Assembly: GCF_048544455.1 (NCBI RefSeq)
Contig: NC_133537.1
Coordinates: forward strand, 310,099,738 to 310,163,737
Source: Silene latifolia
Taxonomy: Eukaryota > Streptophyta > Magnoliopsida > Caryophyllales > Caryophyllaceae
Reading direction: 5' to 3'
DNA: 64,000 nucleotides
Of the stretch, positions 10,117-21,994 are shown piece by piece. Made by a program: the position numbers and the translations under genes. The notes beneath the pieces were generated by a model. It was not told where the DNA came from and made no database searches. It worked only from the letters and a program-made list of their open reading frames with translations. Positions within the stretch are counted from its first letter, which is position 1. Each line of letters opens with the position of its first letter.

Positions 10117-11168
10117 TGTTGGAGCTTGTGTCCTCCACAAATTAGTGTGATAACATTTATAAATCTCTTATAGGTTCACAAGGGTATACTTCGTATTTTA
10201 TCAGTTGATTAACGAATACCTAATAACGGTTGGCTTGCTAGAAAGTTTGACGTTATTATCATACTGATGGCGGTGATCAACTAGTCCTAAAAGTCACACC
10301 TAAAGGATGTGTTTGAGAGATGTGATTGTATGAAAATATAATCACATTGATGCCTTATATGACTAAACAGTTAGTCAACGTGTTGATGAGACGATTATTT
10401 AATGCCGATTAAATAATATTAGCGAGACGAATTTAACTGTCAATTCGTAAATTGAAATATAATAAGTTATATTTAATTAATGTATATAATGTTAGCTTGG
10501 ACGAATTAATATGTTAATTCGTAATTAAATGTAATCGGTTATATTTAATTAGCAAGTTAAAGTATATATTATACGATATTGTCATGAATAGGCATTAATA
10601 AATCCCCGCAAGTCGTTGTGTGTAGACTTATTAATACGGAATGATATAAATGACAATTTATAAATAATACATTTTATAAATTTTGTATACTACCAAAATA
10701 AGAAGATTTAATCTCCTTATTTTTGGGTAGGTAGAAAATCCGAAAAAAAGAGAAAATAATTCTCTTAATTTCGGATATGGGCCGAAAATTAAAAAGAAAA
10801 AAACTACCCTAATCATCCCACATACACGGTTTATAGGGAGATGAAGGGGAGCTTTTTCTAACCTAATTTTCTAACCTATTCTTGCCTCTCATCTAAACAC
10901 AAAAAAACCAAAAAACCCTAAAATAATTTACAGAAAATTGGGGATCGATTCTAGCAAGAAGCAAAGGGCATATCTCATATCATCTTGGGTACAACTGATA
11001 GGTGAATATCATTGCGATATTGTTCTTAGGCCGATTTTGCTAGGACCGAAGGTTGTTTCTTCATTCTCTACCTTTTTGTTTATGTAATTTATTTTATGAC
11101 TAGCATTCATCATTATAAATTCGTTATAATCCTTAATAATAAGGGAAGTATACAGATTATTTCCCACA
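10117..11168 (+). repeat. 5' LTR of copia D
   Basis: Starts TGTTGGAGCTTGTGTCC and ends TTTCCCACA. It pairs with 28432-29485. Visible differences include single-base changes near the start and a small rearranged patch around GTCATGAATAGG (10584) versus GTATGTGCACCGG. An imperfect inverted repeat (CTACCAAAATAAG facing CTTATTTTTGGGTAG) lies at 10690-10729. Confidence 0.93.
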
Positions 11169-11170
11169 AG

Positions 11171-11183
11171 TGGTATCAGAGCC
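11171..11183 (+). promoter_or_regulatory. Primer-binding site of copia D (tRNA-Met)
   Basis: TGGTATCAGAGCC, complementary to the 3' end of plant initiator tRNA-Met, two bases after the LTR end. Confidence 0.9.
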
Positions 11184-12001
11184 AAGGCCACGAATTTTAT
11201 TTTGATGATTTTCATAATTTGAATTAAACAAAATTGTTTGAATCAAAAAAAGACGAACGGCTGGAAAAAATTTTTTTATGCCGATTGAAAATTTTTTTGG
11301 CAACCAGTTTTTTGTTATTTTTTGATGCTATATTTCCATTTTTATTTTTCATATTGTCTTTTTAATCAATTAAAATAATTATATGAAGAATTGGTAGATG
11401 TTTGATTTAATGAAGATTAAGTTGTAATGTAAATGGAAATCGTCTAGTTGTTGATGATAAATTGTTTTTTGCTATATTGTTTTTGACATAAATGGTTCTA
11501 AATTATTGATTAGAATCATGTTTCATAAATTTACATGTTTAAATTATAAGGTGAATATGCCAATCTTGTTTGTAACACCCGCGAATTTCCCATTTTGACA
11601 TTTAAAATTTATTAAACCATTTAATTACTTTATTTTATATTTTTGAATTATTCAATTTAATTAATTTTATGTCAAACACGATTTTCATGAACGTATTACA
11701 TAAAAGCTCATTTTTATAAAAATACGTATTATTAAAATATATTCTTGAGGGATAATTTATATAAGAATGAATGTATACGTATTTTTGGTCGGACAATAAT
11801 AATAGTGACAGTAATAATATTAGTTTCCGTCTTAAGTTAATATAGACTCGAAACCTTAATCCGTGTAGCATAAGACCGTCACATTTTCATATATGAGGCT
11901 AATTTATTCGGACCAATCCGATCCCTACTACACCTACTCACTCACCTTATCTCTAACTTCATATACTATTATTATTAATAATAATAATAATAATAATAAT
12001 A

Positions 12002-12275
12002 CTCCCTCCTATTCGGGGTTTTCTTCCCCTTTGATGTGGGCACAAAATTTTAGGAGATGATTAAAGAATGAATAAAGGAAGATGGTGGGGTTTGTGAATT
12101 GGAGAGAGGAATGAATAATTAGGAATTAAATAAGGAATTGTGAGTTAGGTGGGGTTTGGTGATAGGAGAGATGGATGAATAAAATAAGAGTAAAAGTTTC
12201 CAAAATAAGAAAGGGGAAGAAAACCTAAATAATCCGTTTAAGGAAATAGGGAAGAAAATAGTGAATAGGAGGGAG
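12002..12275. mobile_element. Stowaway-type MITE
   Basis: Terminal inverted repeats CTCCCTCCTATTC and GAATAGGAGGGAG, flanked by TA on both sides (12000-12001 and 12276-12277), total 274 bp. It sits in an AAT microsatellite. The 3' LTR of E has only the microsatellite at the matching place (18595-18650), so this MITE jumped in after E had inserted. No ORF. It would need a Tc1/mariner-like transposase in trans. Confidence 0.92.
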
Positions 12276-14302
12276 TAATAATAATACCCGTCCCCACCCC
12301 CTGCTTTCCCTTTCTCTTTCGTGAATCACCAGCATCAACAACAATTCCCTGCAACAACAACAAACCCAGACCAACAACTCCATTTTCGTGACATAAAAAC
12401 CTCAGATCCCGCCTCCATTCTCAACCAAATTCGATAAATTTTACACCAATAGCTTCCTCATCTCGCCCTCCTTCTCTGTATGTAAGAAAGAGCCAGACTT
12501 TCGTCATGTTTCATTTCGTCCGTCTTTCAAAGGATGCGGTTTTCGAGCTATTCTGTGCTATTTTTGGGTTAAGATCATCCTTGGGCGATTCCTTGGACTT
12601 TCAGAGATCAAAAACAGGTAACGGTGATAGGTTACTCGACAAGACGTCGAAATTCCGTCTTAAGTGTCGTGTTATGTGTCTTTGTTTGATAAAGTTCCAT
12701 TCTTTACACCCTTCCTCATTTGTATGCTCAATTTTTACCTCGCTATTTCTGTCTTTATGCTCGGATTCGCTGGTTGTGTTCGTGAAGATATTGTGTCGAG
12801 GTTCCATCTTAAAATAACGCTTGAATCAGACTCTTTTACACGAATTTCGAGCTGGGTTATGTTAAGTTTGTTGGGTGTTATTCTTGTTTAACTGCATTTT
12901 ATTTCCGTCTCAATCCCACTTTATTTTTCCGTCTGGAAACTTAGCGGTATGGATGTTTTGGAGCGGTTTTCTCCTCTCGTTTTTGGACTGCATTTTCGAG
13001 CCCGTATTCTCTCGTGAACTCTATATGCGATTATTAATTAGCTGTGCATTCCTAGAGCACTCTCTTTGTGGAATAAAAAAAAATATACGAGACCCGTTCT
13101 GGAATGAGCTTTGAACAATCGTATTTTGGGATTGATTTGTTTACTTTTGTAAAACCGTCCGCATGTATTTTTGCGGCTCGGGTTTCGACCCATATAGAAG
13201 GGTGGTTGTGGCTGCTTTGGCTCAGTTTTGGGACGGATAAAATGGTATCTTTAAGGACTGTGTTTGGGGCGTAAGAGTGATTGTTGAGGGACGGGTTTTT
13301 CTGCGTTTATTTTTTGGACTATTTTCGTGATAGTTGTGGTACCTTTGTACGCATTTCTAGGACCGCTTTGGGGGACTGTTTTGGTGGCCTGTATAGCCTG
13401 CAGTATGGCCTGTTTTGACAGTTTATTTGGCCTGCTTTGTTGTCTGGTTTGGGCTTATTGGGTGGTCAGTTTGTGAATCGGTCACTACTGTTTTGGTACC
13501 CGGTTGTGGCCTGTTTTGATGGTCTGTTTAACCTGCTTGTGGTGGCCTGTGTTGGCCTGTTTTGGGGTTGCCTGGGCTGGGTAGTGTGGCTCGGTGGGGG
13601 TGGTCACGGGTGCCTAGGCAGTGGCTGGCCGTGAGCTGGGCAGGTTGGTCGCAGCCTAGTTGATCACGGGTTGGTCACATGTGGAGCTAAGCACAGCTTG
13701 TGCAGTCCGCTACCCCCTCTCCTCCTTGTTCTATGCTTTCTAATGTATTATACTCTTATTATATGCCTTGAACATGCCTAGTAGCTCTTGGTTCATCTAT
13801 AAATCATAATGTGTGCTTAGAAATGGTGAGAATGTGGGTCATTTACATTTGGTCTGATACTTTATTATAACTTAATTCGTTAAATATCGTTCATTCATAT
13901 ATTTTTCTCACATTAATCATAAATGTGGAATTTATTATTTATTCAAGTCAAAATTTGATGAAATGTCTCATTTGCCTATAATATGAATTTTTAATCCGTT
14001 CATTCTCATTTATTTATCGTATCTCGAATATGAGTGAATTATTCTACTTATTTAATTAAATTGAGTCATTTATGATTGGATGCTTGTTTTGCCTATTATA
14101 AATGGTTCATTTCCGTTTGTTTACATTTCTTATTCAATTGGCAAATATTAAAGAAAAAGGGTACTTATTCACATTCATGAATATGATTTTGGCATGACAT
14201 GTTTGACTTGGATTATCATCGGCTCATTACATTACTAGTCTCATTCCAAGTTGATTCGTATCGCTTGGTTGAGTCGTATTCTTACGATATATCTTTACGC
14301 CG

Positions 14303-14586
14303 CTCTCGTTGGCCGTCTTCGCGAGAGTTGGTTATGATGCCCTTTTGATACCTCTCTCGTTGGCCGCACTGCCGAGAGTTGGATATCTTATTTTATCTAC
14401 GCCGCTCTCGTTGGCCGTACTGCCGAGAGCTGGTTACCATACTCTTTCGATACCTCTCTCGTTGGCCGCACTGCCGAGAGTTGGATATCTTACTTTATTT
14501 ACGCCGCTCTCGTTGGCCGTACTGCCGAGAGTTGGTTACTATACCCTTTCGACACCTCTCTCGTTGGCCGTCCTGCCGAGAGTTGG
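14303..14586. repeat. Six-copy 51-bp tandem repeat in 5' LTR of E
   Basis: CTCTCG starts at 14303, 14354, 14405, 14456, 14507 and 14558. Each unit has a stem CTCTCG/CGAGAG around TTGGCCG, so each can form a hairpin or act as an imperfect palindrome. Two unit types alternate. The first copy has a changed right half (CTTCGCGAGAG). Confidence 0.88.
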
Positions 14587-14673
14587 ATGTCTTATATGAG
14601 TAGTAAATGTTTTGCTTGGTTACAGATATTGGTATCCATCTTTTATGCCTTGTATTGTTAGTCTTGGTTCTAC

Positions 14674-14940
14674 CGGATACTAGGGGTGAGCCAGAGGCCC
14701 TCTAGTTGCGGTATGAACGTCGGGAGTGATGTTCCCATCCGTACTTATGGTGATGCAGGCCATAAGTATGAATGTAACATTAATCATCCCGTCCCTGAGT
14801 CACGGTCCTATCGGATACTAGGGGTGAGCCATAGGCCCTCTAGTGGCGATAAGGTCGCCGGGATTGATGTTCCCATCCGTACTTTTGGTGAGATGCAAGC
14901 CATAAGTATGAGTGTGACATTAATAATCCCGTTCTATGTG
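14674..14940. repeat. 138-bp tandem duplication in 5' LTR of E
   Basis: CGGATACTAGGGGTGAGCCA begins at 14674 and again at 14812. The two units share GATGTTCCCATCCGTACTT and CATAAGTATGA, and both have the small palindrome GAGGCCCTC or a one-base variant. The same pair is at about 21036-21303 in the 3' LTR. Confidence 0.85.
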
Positions 14941-15627
14941 CTTGTTTGTTAAGAGGTTTTAAATGTAACGGCTACAGTTTCTATTTGATCCCTTACTTGA
15001 CTGCTTCACATGATTCGGATTCTAAACTCATATTTATGTTGTGTTTCCTTGAAATGCGTGCCCTTGTATAAATGACCGTATTCTTGTCTTTCATATTATT
15101 TAATTGTCTCACATGAATAGTTTAACCGTTATCATGCTAATGTTGATCTATCTTGTTCCATCTCATTTAATTATCATGTTTAAACATAAATTTTGATATC
15201 CATATTTTTGTAAGAGTTTCACATGACTTACCTGTTTTAGTTCTATGTTATGTTCGTTTCGACATTTTGTGGCTGGGAGAACCTTGAGTTACTCCCCACT
15301 GACTGTGACGTTCATGTTTACATGAATGACAGGTATTAGTGGTGCATTCATGGGGTGAAGACATGTGTGAGCTAGCGAGCACTTCGGCCTAATAGTTGGT
15401 TTATTAGGATTGTTTAGTCCTACCTTTTATTGTATTGTCATTCGAGGGATATATTTTCCCTCACCTCGACTATCACGTTTGTATAATTTAAAATCTTTAT
15501 TTCCGCACTCTTTATTTATGTTTTAGATTTTGGTGAACCCGCGCTTTAAATTTTAAAAGTTTCAAAAATTCCCTAAAATTCCGCATTTTATTTAGTTATA
15601 TTTTCCGCTTTATCGCGGGGTGTCACA

Positions 15628-18200
15628 GTTGGTATCAGAGCCTATGTTGCTCCCGACGCACACTCGTGTACCCCAAGTTTAAATTAGAACTTGACCTTGA
15701 ATAATGAATGAGAGATGGGTAGACTTAAGGACCTAAGGTGGTAGTCTGTTATGTGTTTGCTCCTTGTTAGGTTCTAACATGTTTGTTGATTGTCATTTAA
15801 TATCTGTTGTGCCTTTGGATCATGACCGTGAACTTAGAATGTGGTGATCAAGATTTGGTGCCTATTGCTGAGAATTGAAGATTTGTTCAACCTTTGAAGA
15901 ATGCTTCTACTTCCTCGAAGATGTTTCTCATTCTTTGCGTACTTTGCCCTGTTCTTTACTTCTTAATGCTTATTCCTTCTTCTAAATCCTCTTTTCTCAT
16001 TCCTTGTAAGTCACTCTTGCATTTCCTAACTTGTCCTTTGTTCCTTACTTATCCTTCCTTAACGCCTTTTTATAGTACTCCCTCTTTTGAGGAATGTTGA
16101 CCTTGGTTGGAAATTTTGACTTTTGAGGAGATTGTTTGTGTTTGACCCTTAATCCTGGTTTGAGAGGATTTGATGTTGGAAAAACTTAGGTAGTGTGATG
16201 AGACATACTTGACGGTTCTTATACCTAGATCCTTGATAGAGTGAGTATATTTGATTGATGGATTTTGTGTGTCAAGTGTGAGTTGCGTTGATTACTAAGG
16301 TTATAGAACCTGGCTTTGTGTTTATGTTTGGGATACTAGTGCTTAGTACTTGACCTAAGGTGGATGAAATTGAATGGTGAAATTGAGGATATAGGATTGA
16401 CTAAGTCAAGTTTGTGATTAACTTTGGTAGTTGCTTTGGATATGAGGGTTTAATGTTTGTGTCACCATGTGAGAAATGTTAAATGTGGGATTATTGGTTG
16501 GTTTAAGTGAGTGATATTGATTACTACTTGAAGTATGGCATGAGAGTGAGAGTAAGCTACATTGTTGGGAAGTCTTAGCACATGTTTTAGTAACTAGGAA
16601 GGATAAAGGAATGGTTGGCACCAATGGTTAGGTTAAAGGACATAGTTTTAATTTATGGTTTTAGAAACTTTGAGGTTGTATTGAGTACTCGAGATGATGG
16701 GATGATGTTGTAGATGAGTGTAGTTCTGTTTTTTGGAATCCTTAATAAGTAAAAGGATAGAAGGGCTCGATATTCTATTGATTTTTCAGACTTTGGGTTG
16801 GCATGCTACTACCTTGTTTTGAAATGAGAACCTTGTGGAATATTTGAGGAACCTTTTCTGGGAATTTAGAGCTTGGTATTGGGATTTTTTTTGATTGAGG
16901 GTTTTACTTTTTGAGAAACCCATGGTTGACACTAGTTGAATATGAGTATAGCTTTGTTAGAAGCTTTGACCTTGATCTCGTGGAGGTTGTTTGTGGATGT
17001 TTGAGGATTTAGAGTGGTGAAATCACACTTATAGTGAAGTACCTTGTTCCAAAGAATAGCTTAAGATGATGTAACATAAGTGTTTTGAGGAAATCCTTAG
17101 AAGTGTTGTAGTTATAAGTTTTGTTGTTAGGAAGTTTTTGAACCGTTTAGGATGATGTGGTTGTTTGAGATTTAAGTACTTGGCGTTTCCTCCTTGTCTA
17201 ATTTCCTTCTCCTTGACCATAAGTGTTACCGTTCGTACCTCTCTTTCTCGCTTCATCATACTCCTCCTTTAATTTTGATGTTGGTAACCTATAAAACTCT
17301 ATTTTTGACATCCTTGTAAATTTGACTTCAATTCTTACCCTAGAAAGTTATCATAGATCTTTTGTTGGTTAAGTTCGGATCCTCCTAGCGTACTTTATAG
17401 TTATGATGTCTAAGTTACTTTTTATTTCATAAAATTTCTAAACATTTCAAGCTACCATTTTGATTCGTTGTTAAAAGTTTATTTACTTTTACAAGACCTT
17501 ACCTATTTTAAAGGTTTGAAAATGAAAGTTTGATTTAGTTCTTTATTTGTTCCTTGAGTATAGACTTCTTTATCATGATTTTGATTGCCATACCCGAGTT
17601 GCTTTTTTTTTTTTTTTAATTTTGCTCAAATTCTAACTAACTTTGATCTATTTATGATTTATTTGTCAAAGTTTGATGTTACATTTTCACGAACTTGACC
17701 TTTTTTTAATTGTTTTGTTCAAAAGTGAAACCTCTATTTCTATTTTGGCTTTTGCAAAAGAAAATTTGAGTAAATTACCTTTTTCTTTTGATTTTAACTC
17801 TGATCGGATGTTAGGACTCGTTATTGGAGACGTTAGATAACTTGTTCCACGCTTGTCGGCGAATTGATTTTATTTTAAATCTGTCTTTTACTTGGAAAGT
17901 TAGCGTTCTTGTGTGCACGACAAGAGCAATTTCGTTCCATGAATGAGACTTATACTTTTGAAAACTCTCCGTTAATGTTTTTGAAAGTGTTTGATTTTGA
18001 TTTATACAAGGGATTTGCCTTTCGACCTGGTTCTGTCAGAAAATTCTATTTGAAACTTTCGAAAGAATTTTAATACTTACGATAAGTAACCTTTTAACGT
18101 TTTGGTTGCCGATTTCAAAAGGTCCAATTTTATTTTTTTTATAACCTTTCATTTCTACTTTCAAGTTTCGAGGGCGAAACTTTTTAAAAGGTGGGGTGAT
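15628..18200 (+). mobile_element. Internal region of E, non-coding, with PBS and PPT
   Basis: PBS TGGTATCAGAGCC at 15630-15642, PPT at 18186-18200. The 2.6 kb between have only short ORFs (longest about 76 codons) and no CCHC, DTG, YVDD, FMDD or DDE signature that I can find in any frame. It keeps what is needed for reverse transcription in trans. Confidence 0.85.
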
Positions 18201-18594
18201 TGTAACACCCGCGAATTTCCCATTTTGACATTTAAAATTTATTAAACCATTTAATTACTTTATTTTATATTTTTGAATTATTCAATTTAATTAATTTTAT
18301 GTCAAACACGATTTTCATGAACGTATTACATAAAAGCTCATTTTTATAAAAATACGTATTATTAAAATATATTCTTGAGGGATAATTTATATAAGAATGA
18401 ATGTATACGTATTTTTGGTCGGACAATAATAATAGTGACATTAATAATATTAGTTTCCGTCTTAGGTTAATATAGACTCGAAACCTTAATCCGTGTAGCA
18501 TAAGACCGTCACATTTTCATATATGAGGCTAATTTATTCGGACCAATCCGATCCCTACTACACCTACTCACTCACCTTATCTCTAACTTCATAT

Positions 18595-18650
<56 letters not shown>

Positions 18651-21600
18651 CCGTCCCCACCCCCTGCTTTCCCTTTCTCTTTCGTGAATCACCAGCATCA
18701 ACAACAATTCCCTGCAACAACAACAAAGCCAGACCAACAACTCCATTTTCGTGACATAAAAACCTCAGATCCCGCCTCCATTCTCAACCAAATTCGATAA
18801 ATTTTACACCAATAGCTTCCTCATCTCGCCCTCCTTCTCTGTATGTAAGAAAGAGCCAGACTTTCGTCATGTTTCATTTCGTCCGTCTTTCAAAGGATGC
18901 GGTTTTCGAGCTATTCTGTGCTATTTTTGGGTTAAGATCATCCTTGGGCGATTCCTTGGACTTTCAGAGATCAAAAACAGGTAACGGTGATAGGTTACTC
19001 GACAAGACGTCGAAATTCCGTCTTAAGTGTCGTGTTATGTGTCTTTGTTTGATAAAGTTCCATTCTTTACACCCTTCCTCATTTGTATGCTCAATTTTTA
19101 CCTCGCTATTTCTGTCTTTATGCTCGGATTCGCTGGTTGTGTTCGTGAAGATATTGTGTCGAGGTTCCATCTTAAAATAACGCTTGAATCAGACTCTTTT
19201 ACACGAATTTCGAGCTGGGTTATGTTAAGTTTGTTGGGTGTTATTCTTGTTTAACTGCGTTTTATTTCCGTCTCAATCCCACTTTATTTTTCCGTCTGGA
19301 AACTTAGCTGGTATGGACTGTTTTGGAGCGGTTTTCTCCTCTGTTTTGGACTGTTTCGAGCCCGTATTCTCTCGTGAACTCTATATGCGATTATTGATTA
19401 GCTGTGCATTCCTAGAGCACTCTCTTTGTGGAATAAAAAAAAATATACAGAGACCCCGTTCCTGGAATGAGCTTTGAACAGTCGTATTTTGGGATTGATT
19501 TGTTTACTTTTGTAAAACCGTCCGCATGTATTTTTGCAGCTCGGGTTTCTGACCCATATAGAAGGGTGGTTGTGGCTGCTTTGGCTCAGTTTTGGGACGG
19601 ATAAAATGGTATCTTTAAGGACTGTGTTTGGGGCGTAAGAGTGATTGTTGAGGGACGGGTTTTTCTGCGTTTTTTTGGGACTATTTTCGTGATAGTTGTG
19701 GTACCTTTGTACGCATTTCTAGGACCGCTTTGGGGGACTTTTTTGGTGGCCTATACAGCCTGCAGTATGGCCTGTTTTGACAGTTTATTTGGCCTGCTTT
19801 GTTGTCTGGTTTGGGCTTATTGGGTGGTCAGTTTGTGAATCGGCCACGGCCTGTTTTGGTACCCGGTTGTGGCCTGTTTTGATGGTCTGTTTAACCTGCT
19901 TGTGGTGGCCTGTGTTGGCCTGTTTTGGAGTTGCCTGGGCTGGGTAGTGTGGCTCGGTGGGGGTGGTCACGGCTGCCTAGGCAGTGGCTGGCCGTGAGCT
20001 GGGTAGGTTGGTCGCAGCCTAGTTGATCACGGGTTGGTCACATGTGGAGCTAAGCACAGCTTGTGCAGTCCGCTACCCCCCTCTCCTCCTTGTTCTATGC
20101 TTTCTAATGTCTTATACTCTTATTATATGCCTTGAACATGCCTAGTAGCTCTTGGTTCATCTATAAATCGTAATGTGTGCTTAGAAATGGTGAGAATGTG
20201 GGTCATTTACATTTGGTCTCATACTAAATTATAACTTAATTCGTTAAATATCGTTCATTCACATATTTTTCTCACATTAATCATAAATGTGGAATTTATT
20301 ATTTATTCAAGTCAAAATTTGATGAAATGTCTCATTTGCCTATAATATGAATTTTTAATCCGTTCACTCATTTATTTATCGTATCTCGAATATGAGTGAA
20401 TTATTCTACTTATTTAATTAAATTGAGTCATTTATGATTGGATGCTTGTTTTGCTTATTATAAATGGTTCATTTCCGTTTGTTTACATTTCTTATTCAAT
20501 TGGCAAATATTAAAGAAAAAGGGTACTTATTCACATTCATGAATATGATTTTGGAATGACATGTTTGACTTGAATTATCATCGTCTCATTACATTACTAG
20601 TCTCATTCCAAGTTGATTTGTATCGCTTGGTTGAGTCATATTCTTACGATATATCTTTACGCTGCTCTCGTTGGCCGTACTGCCGAGAGTTGGTTACGAT
20701 GCCCTTTTGATACCTCTCTCGTTGGCCGCACTGCCGAGAGTTGGATATCTTATTTTATCTACGCCGCTCTCGTTGGCCGTACTGCCGAGAGCTGGTTACC
20801 ATACTATTTCGATACCTCTCTCGTTGGCCGCACTGCCGAGAGTTGGATATCTTACTTTATTTACGCCGCTCTCGTTGGCCGTACTGCCGAGAGTTGGTTA
20901 CTATACCCTTTCGACACCTCTCTCGTTGGCCGTCCTGCCGAGAGTTGGATGTCTTATATGAGTAGTAAATGTTTTGCTTGGTTCCAGATATTGGTATTCA
21001 TCTTTTATGCCTTGTATTGTTAGTCTTGGTTCTACCGGATACTAGGGGTGAGCCAGAGGCCCTCTAGTTGCGGTATAAACGTCGGGAGTGATGTTCCCAT
21101 CCGTACTTATGGTGATGCAGGCCATAAGTATGAATGTAACATTAATCATCCCGTCCCTGAGTCACGGTCCTATCGGATACTAGGGGTGAGCCATAGGCCC
21201 TCTAATGGCGATAAGGTCGTCGGGATTGATGTTCCCATCCGTACTTATGGTGAGATGCAAGCCATAAGTATGAGTGTGACATTAATAATCCCGTTCTATG
21301 TGCTTGTTTGTTAAGAGGTTTTAAATGTAACGGCTACAGTTTCTATTTGATCCCTTACTTGACTGCTTCACATGATTCGGATTCTAAACTCATATTTATG
21401 TTGTGTTTCCTTGAAATGCGTGCCCTTGTATAAATGACCGTATTCTTGTCTTTCATATTATTTAATTGTCTCACATGAATAGTTTAACCGTTATCATGCT
21501 AATGTTGATCTATCTTGTTCCATCTCATTTAATTATCATGTTTAAACATAAATTTTGATATCCATATTTTTGTAAGAGTCTTACATGACTTACCTGTTTT

Positions 21601-21989
21601 AGTTCTATGTTATGTTCGTTTCGACATTTTGTGGCTGAGAGAACCTTGAGTTACTCCCCACTGACTGTGGCGTTCATGTTTACATGAATGACAGGTATTA
21701 GTGGTGCATTCATGGGGTGAAGACATGTGTGAGCTAGCGAGCACTTCGGCCTAATAGTTGGTTTATTAGGATTGTTTAGTCCTACCTTTTATTGTATTGT
21801 CATTCAAGGGATATATTTTCCCTCACCTCGACTATCACGTTTGTATAATTTAAAATTTTTATTTCCGCACTCTTTATTTATGTTTTAGATTTTGGTGAAC
21901 CCGCGCTTTAAATTTTAAAAGTTTCAAAAATTCCCTAAAATTCCGCATTTTATTTAGTTATATTTTCCGCTTTATCGCGGGGTGTCACA
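18201..21989 (+). repeat. 3' LTR of element E
   Basis: Starts TGTAACACCC directly after the PPT and ends GGTGTCACA at the TTGTT duplication. It contains a pure AAT microsatellite at about 18595-18650, the six-copy 51-bp hairpin repeat at 20665-20948 and the 138-bp pair at about 21036-21303. The first hairpin unit here has the regular TACTGCCGAGAG form that the 5' LTR has lost. Confidence 0.92.
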
Positions 21990-21994
21990 TTGTT

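Larger units (their letters stand above)
11571..15627 (+). repeat. 5' LTR of element E
   Basis: Starts TGTAACACCCGCGAA and ends GGGGTGTCACA. It is longer than the 3' LTR mainly because of the MITE at 12002-12275. In the first 400 bp only about two substitutions separate the two LTRs, so E is young. It carries the 51-bp and 138-bp tandem blocks listed separately. Confidence 0.92.
11571..21989 (+). mobile_element. Element E, long-LTR non-autonomous retrotransposon (LARD)
   Basis: Two LTRs of 4057 and 3789 bp flank a 2.6-kb internal region with no gag, protease, RT or integrase motif. Ends are TGTAACACCC and GGGTGTCACA. The PBS TGGTATCAGAGCC starts at 15630 and the PPT AAAAGGTGGGGTGAT is at 18186-18200. 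The 5-bp duplication TTGTT (11566-11570 and 21990-21994) proves insertion into the leader of copia D. Size and absence of coding capacity fit a large retrotransposon derivative. The termini and 4-kb LTRs resemble Tekay/Del chromoviruses, which probably supply the proteins (inference). Confidence 0.92.

Noticed and set aside
12506..12817. 103-codon ORF present twice, identical, also at 18869-19180
   Set aside because: The copies are identical because they are the two LTRs of the young element E. Overlapping ORFs run on both strands, no domain is visible, and the frame breaks at once outside.
18564..18746. Minus ORF with long Leu run
   Set aside because: Reads through the AAT microsatellite of the 3' LTR of E.
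20613..21023. 136-codon ORF with repeated LVGRTAESW
   Set aside because: It is the translation of the 51-bp hairpin tandem repeat in the LTR of E. All three frames are partly open, and the 5' LTR copy lacks the full frame.
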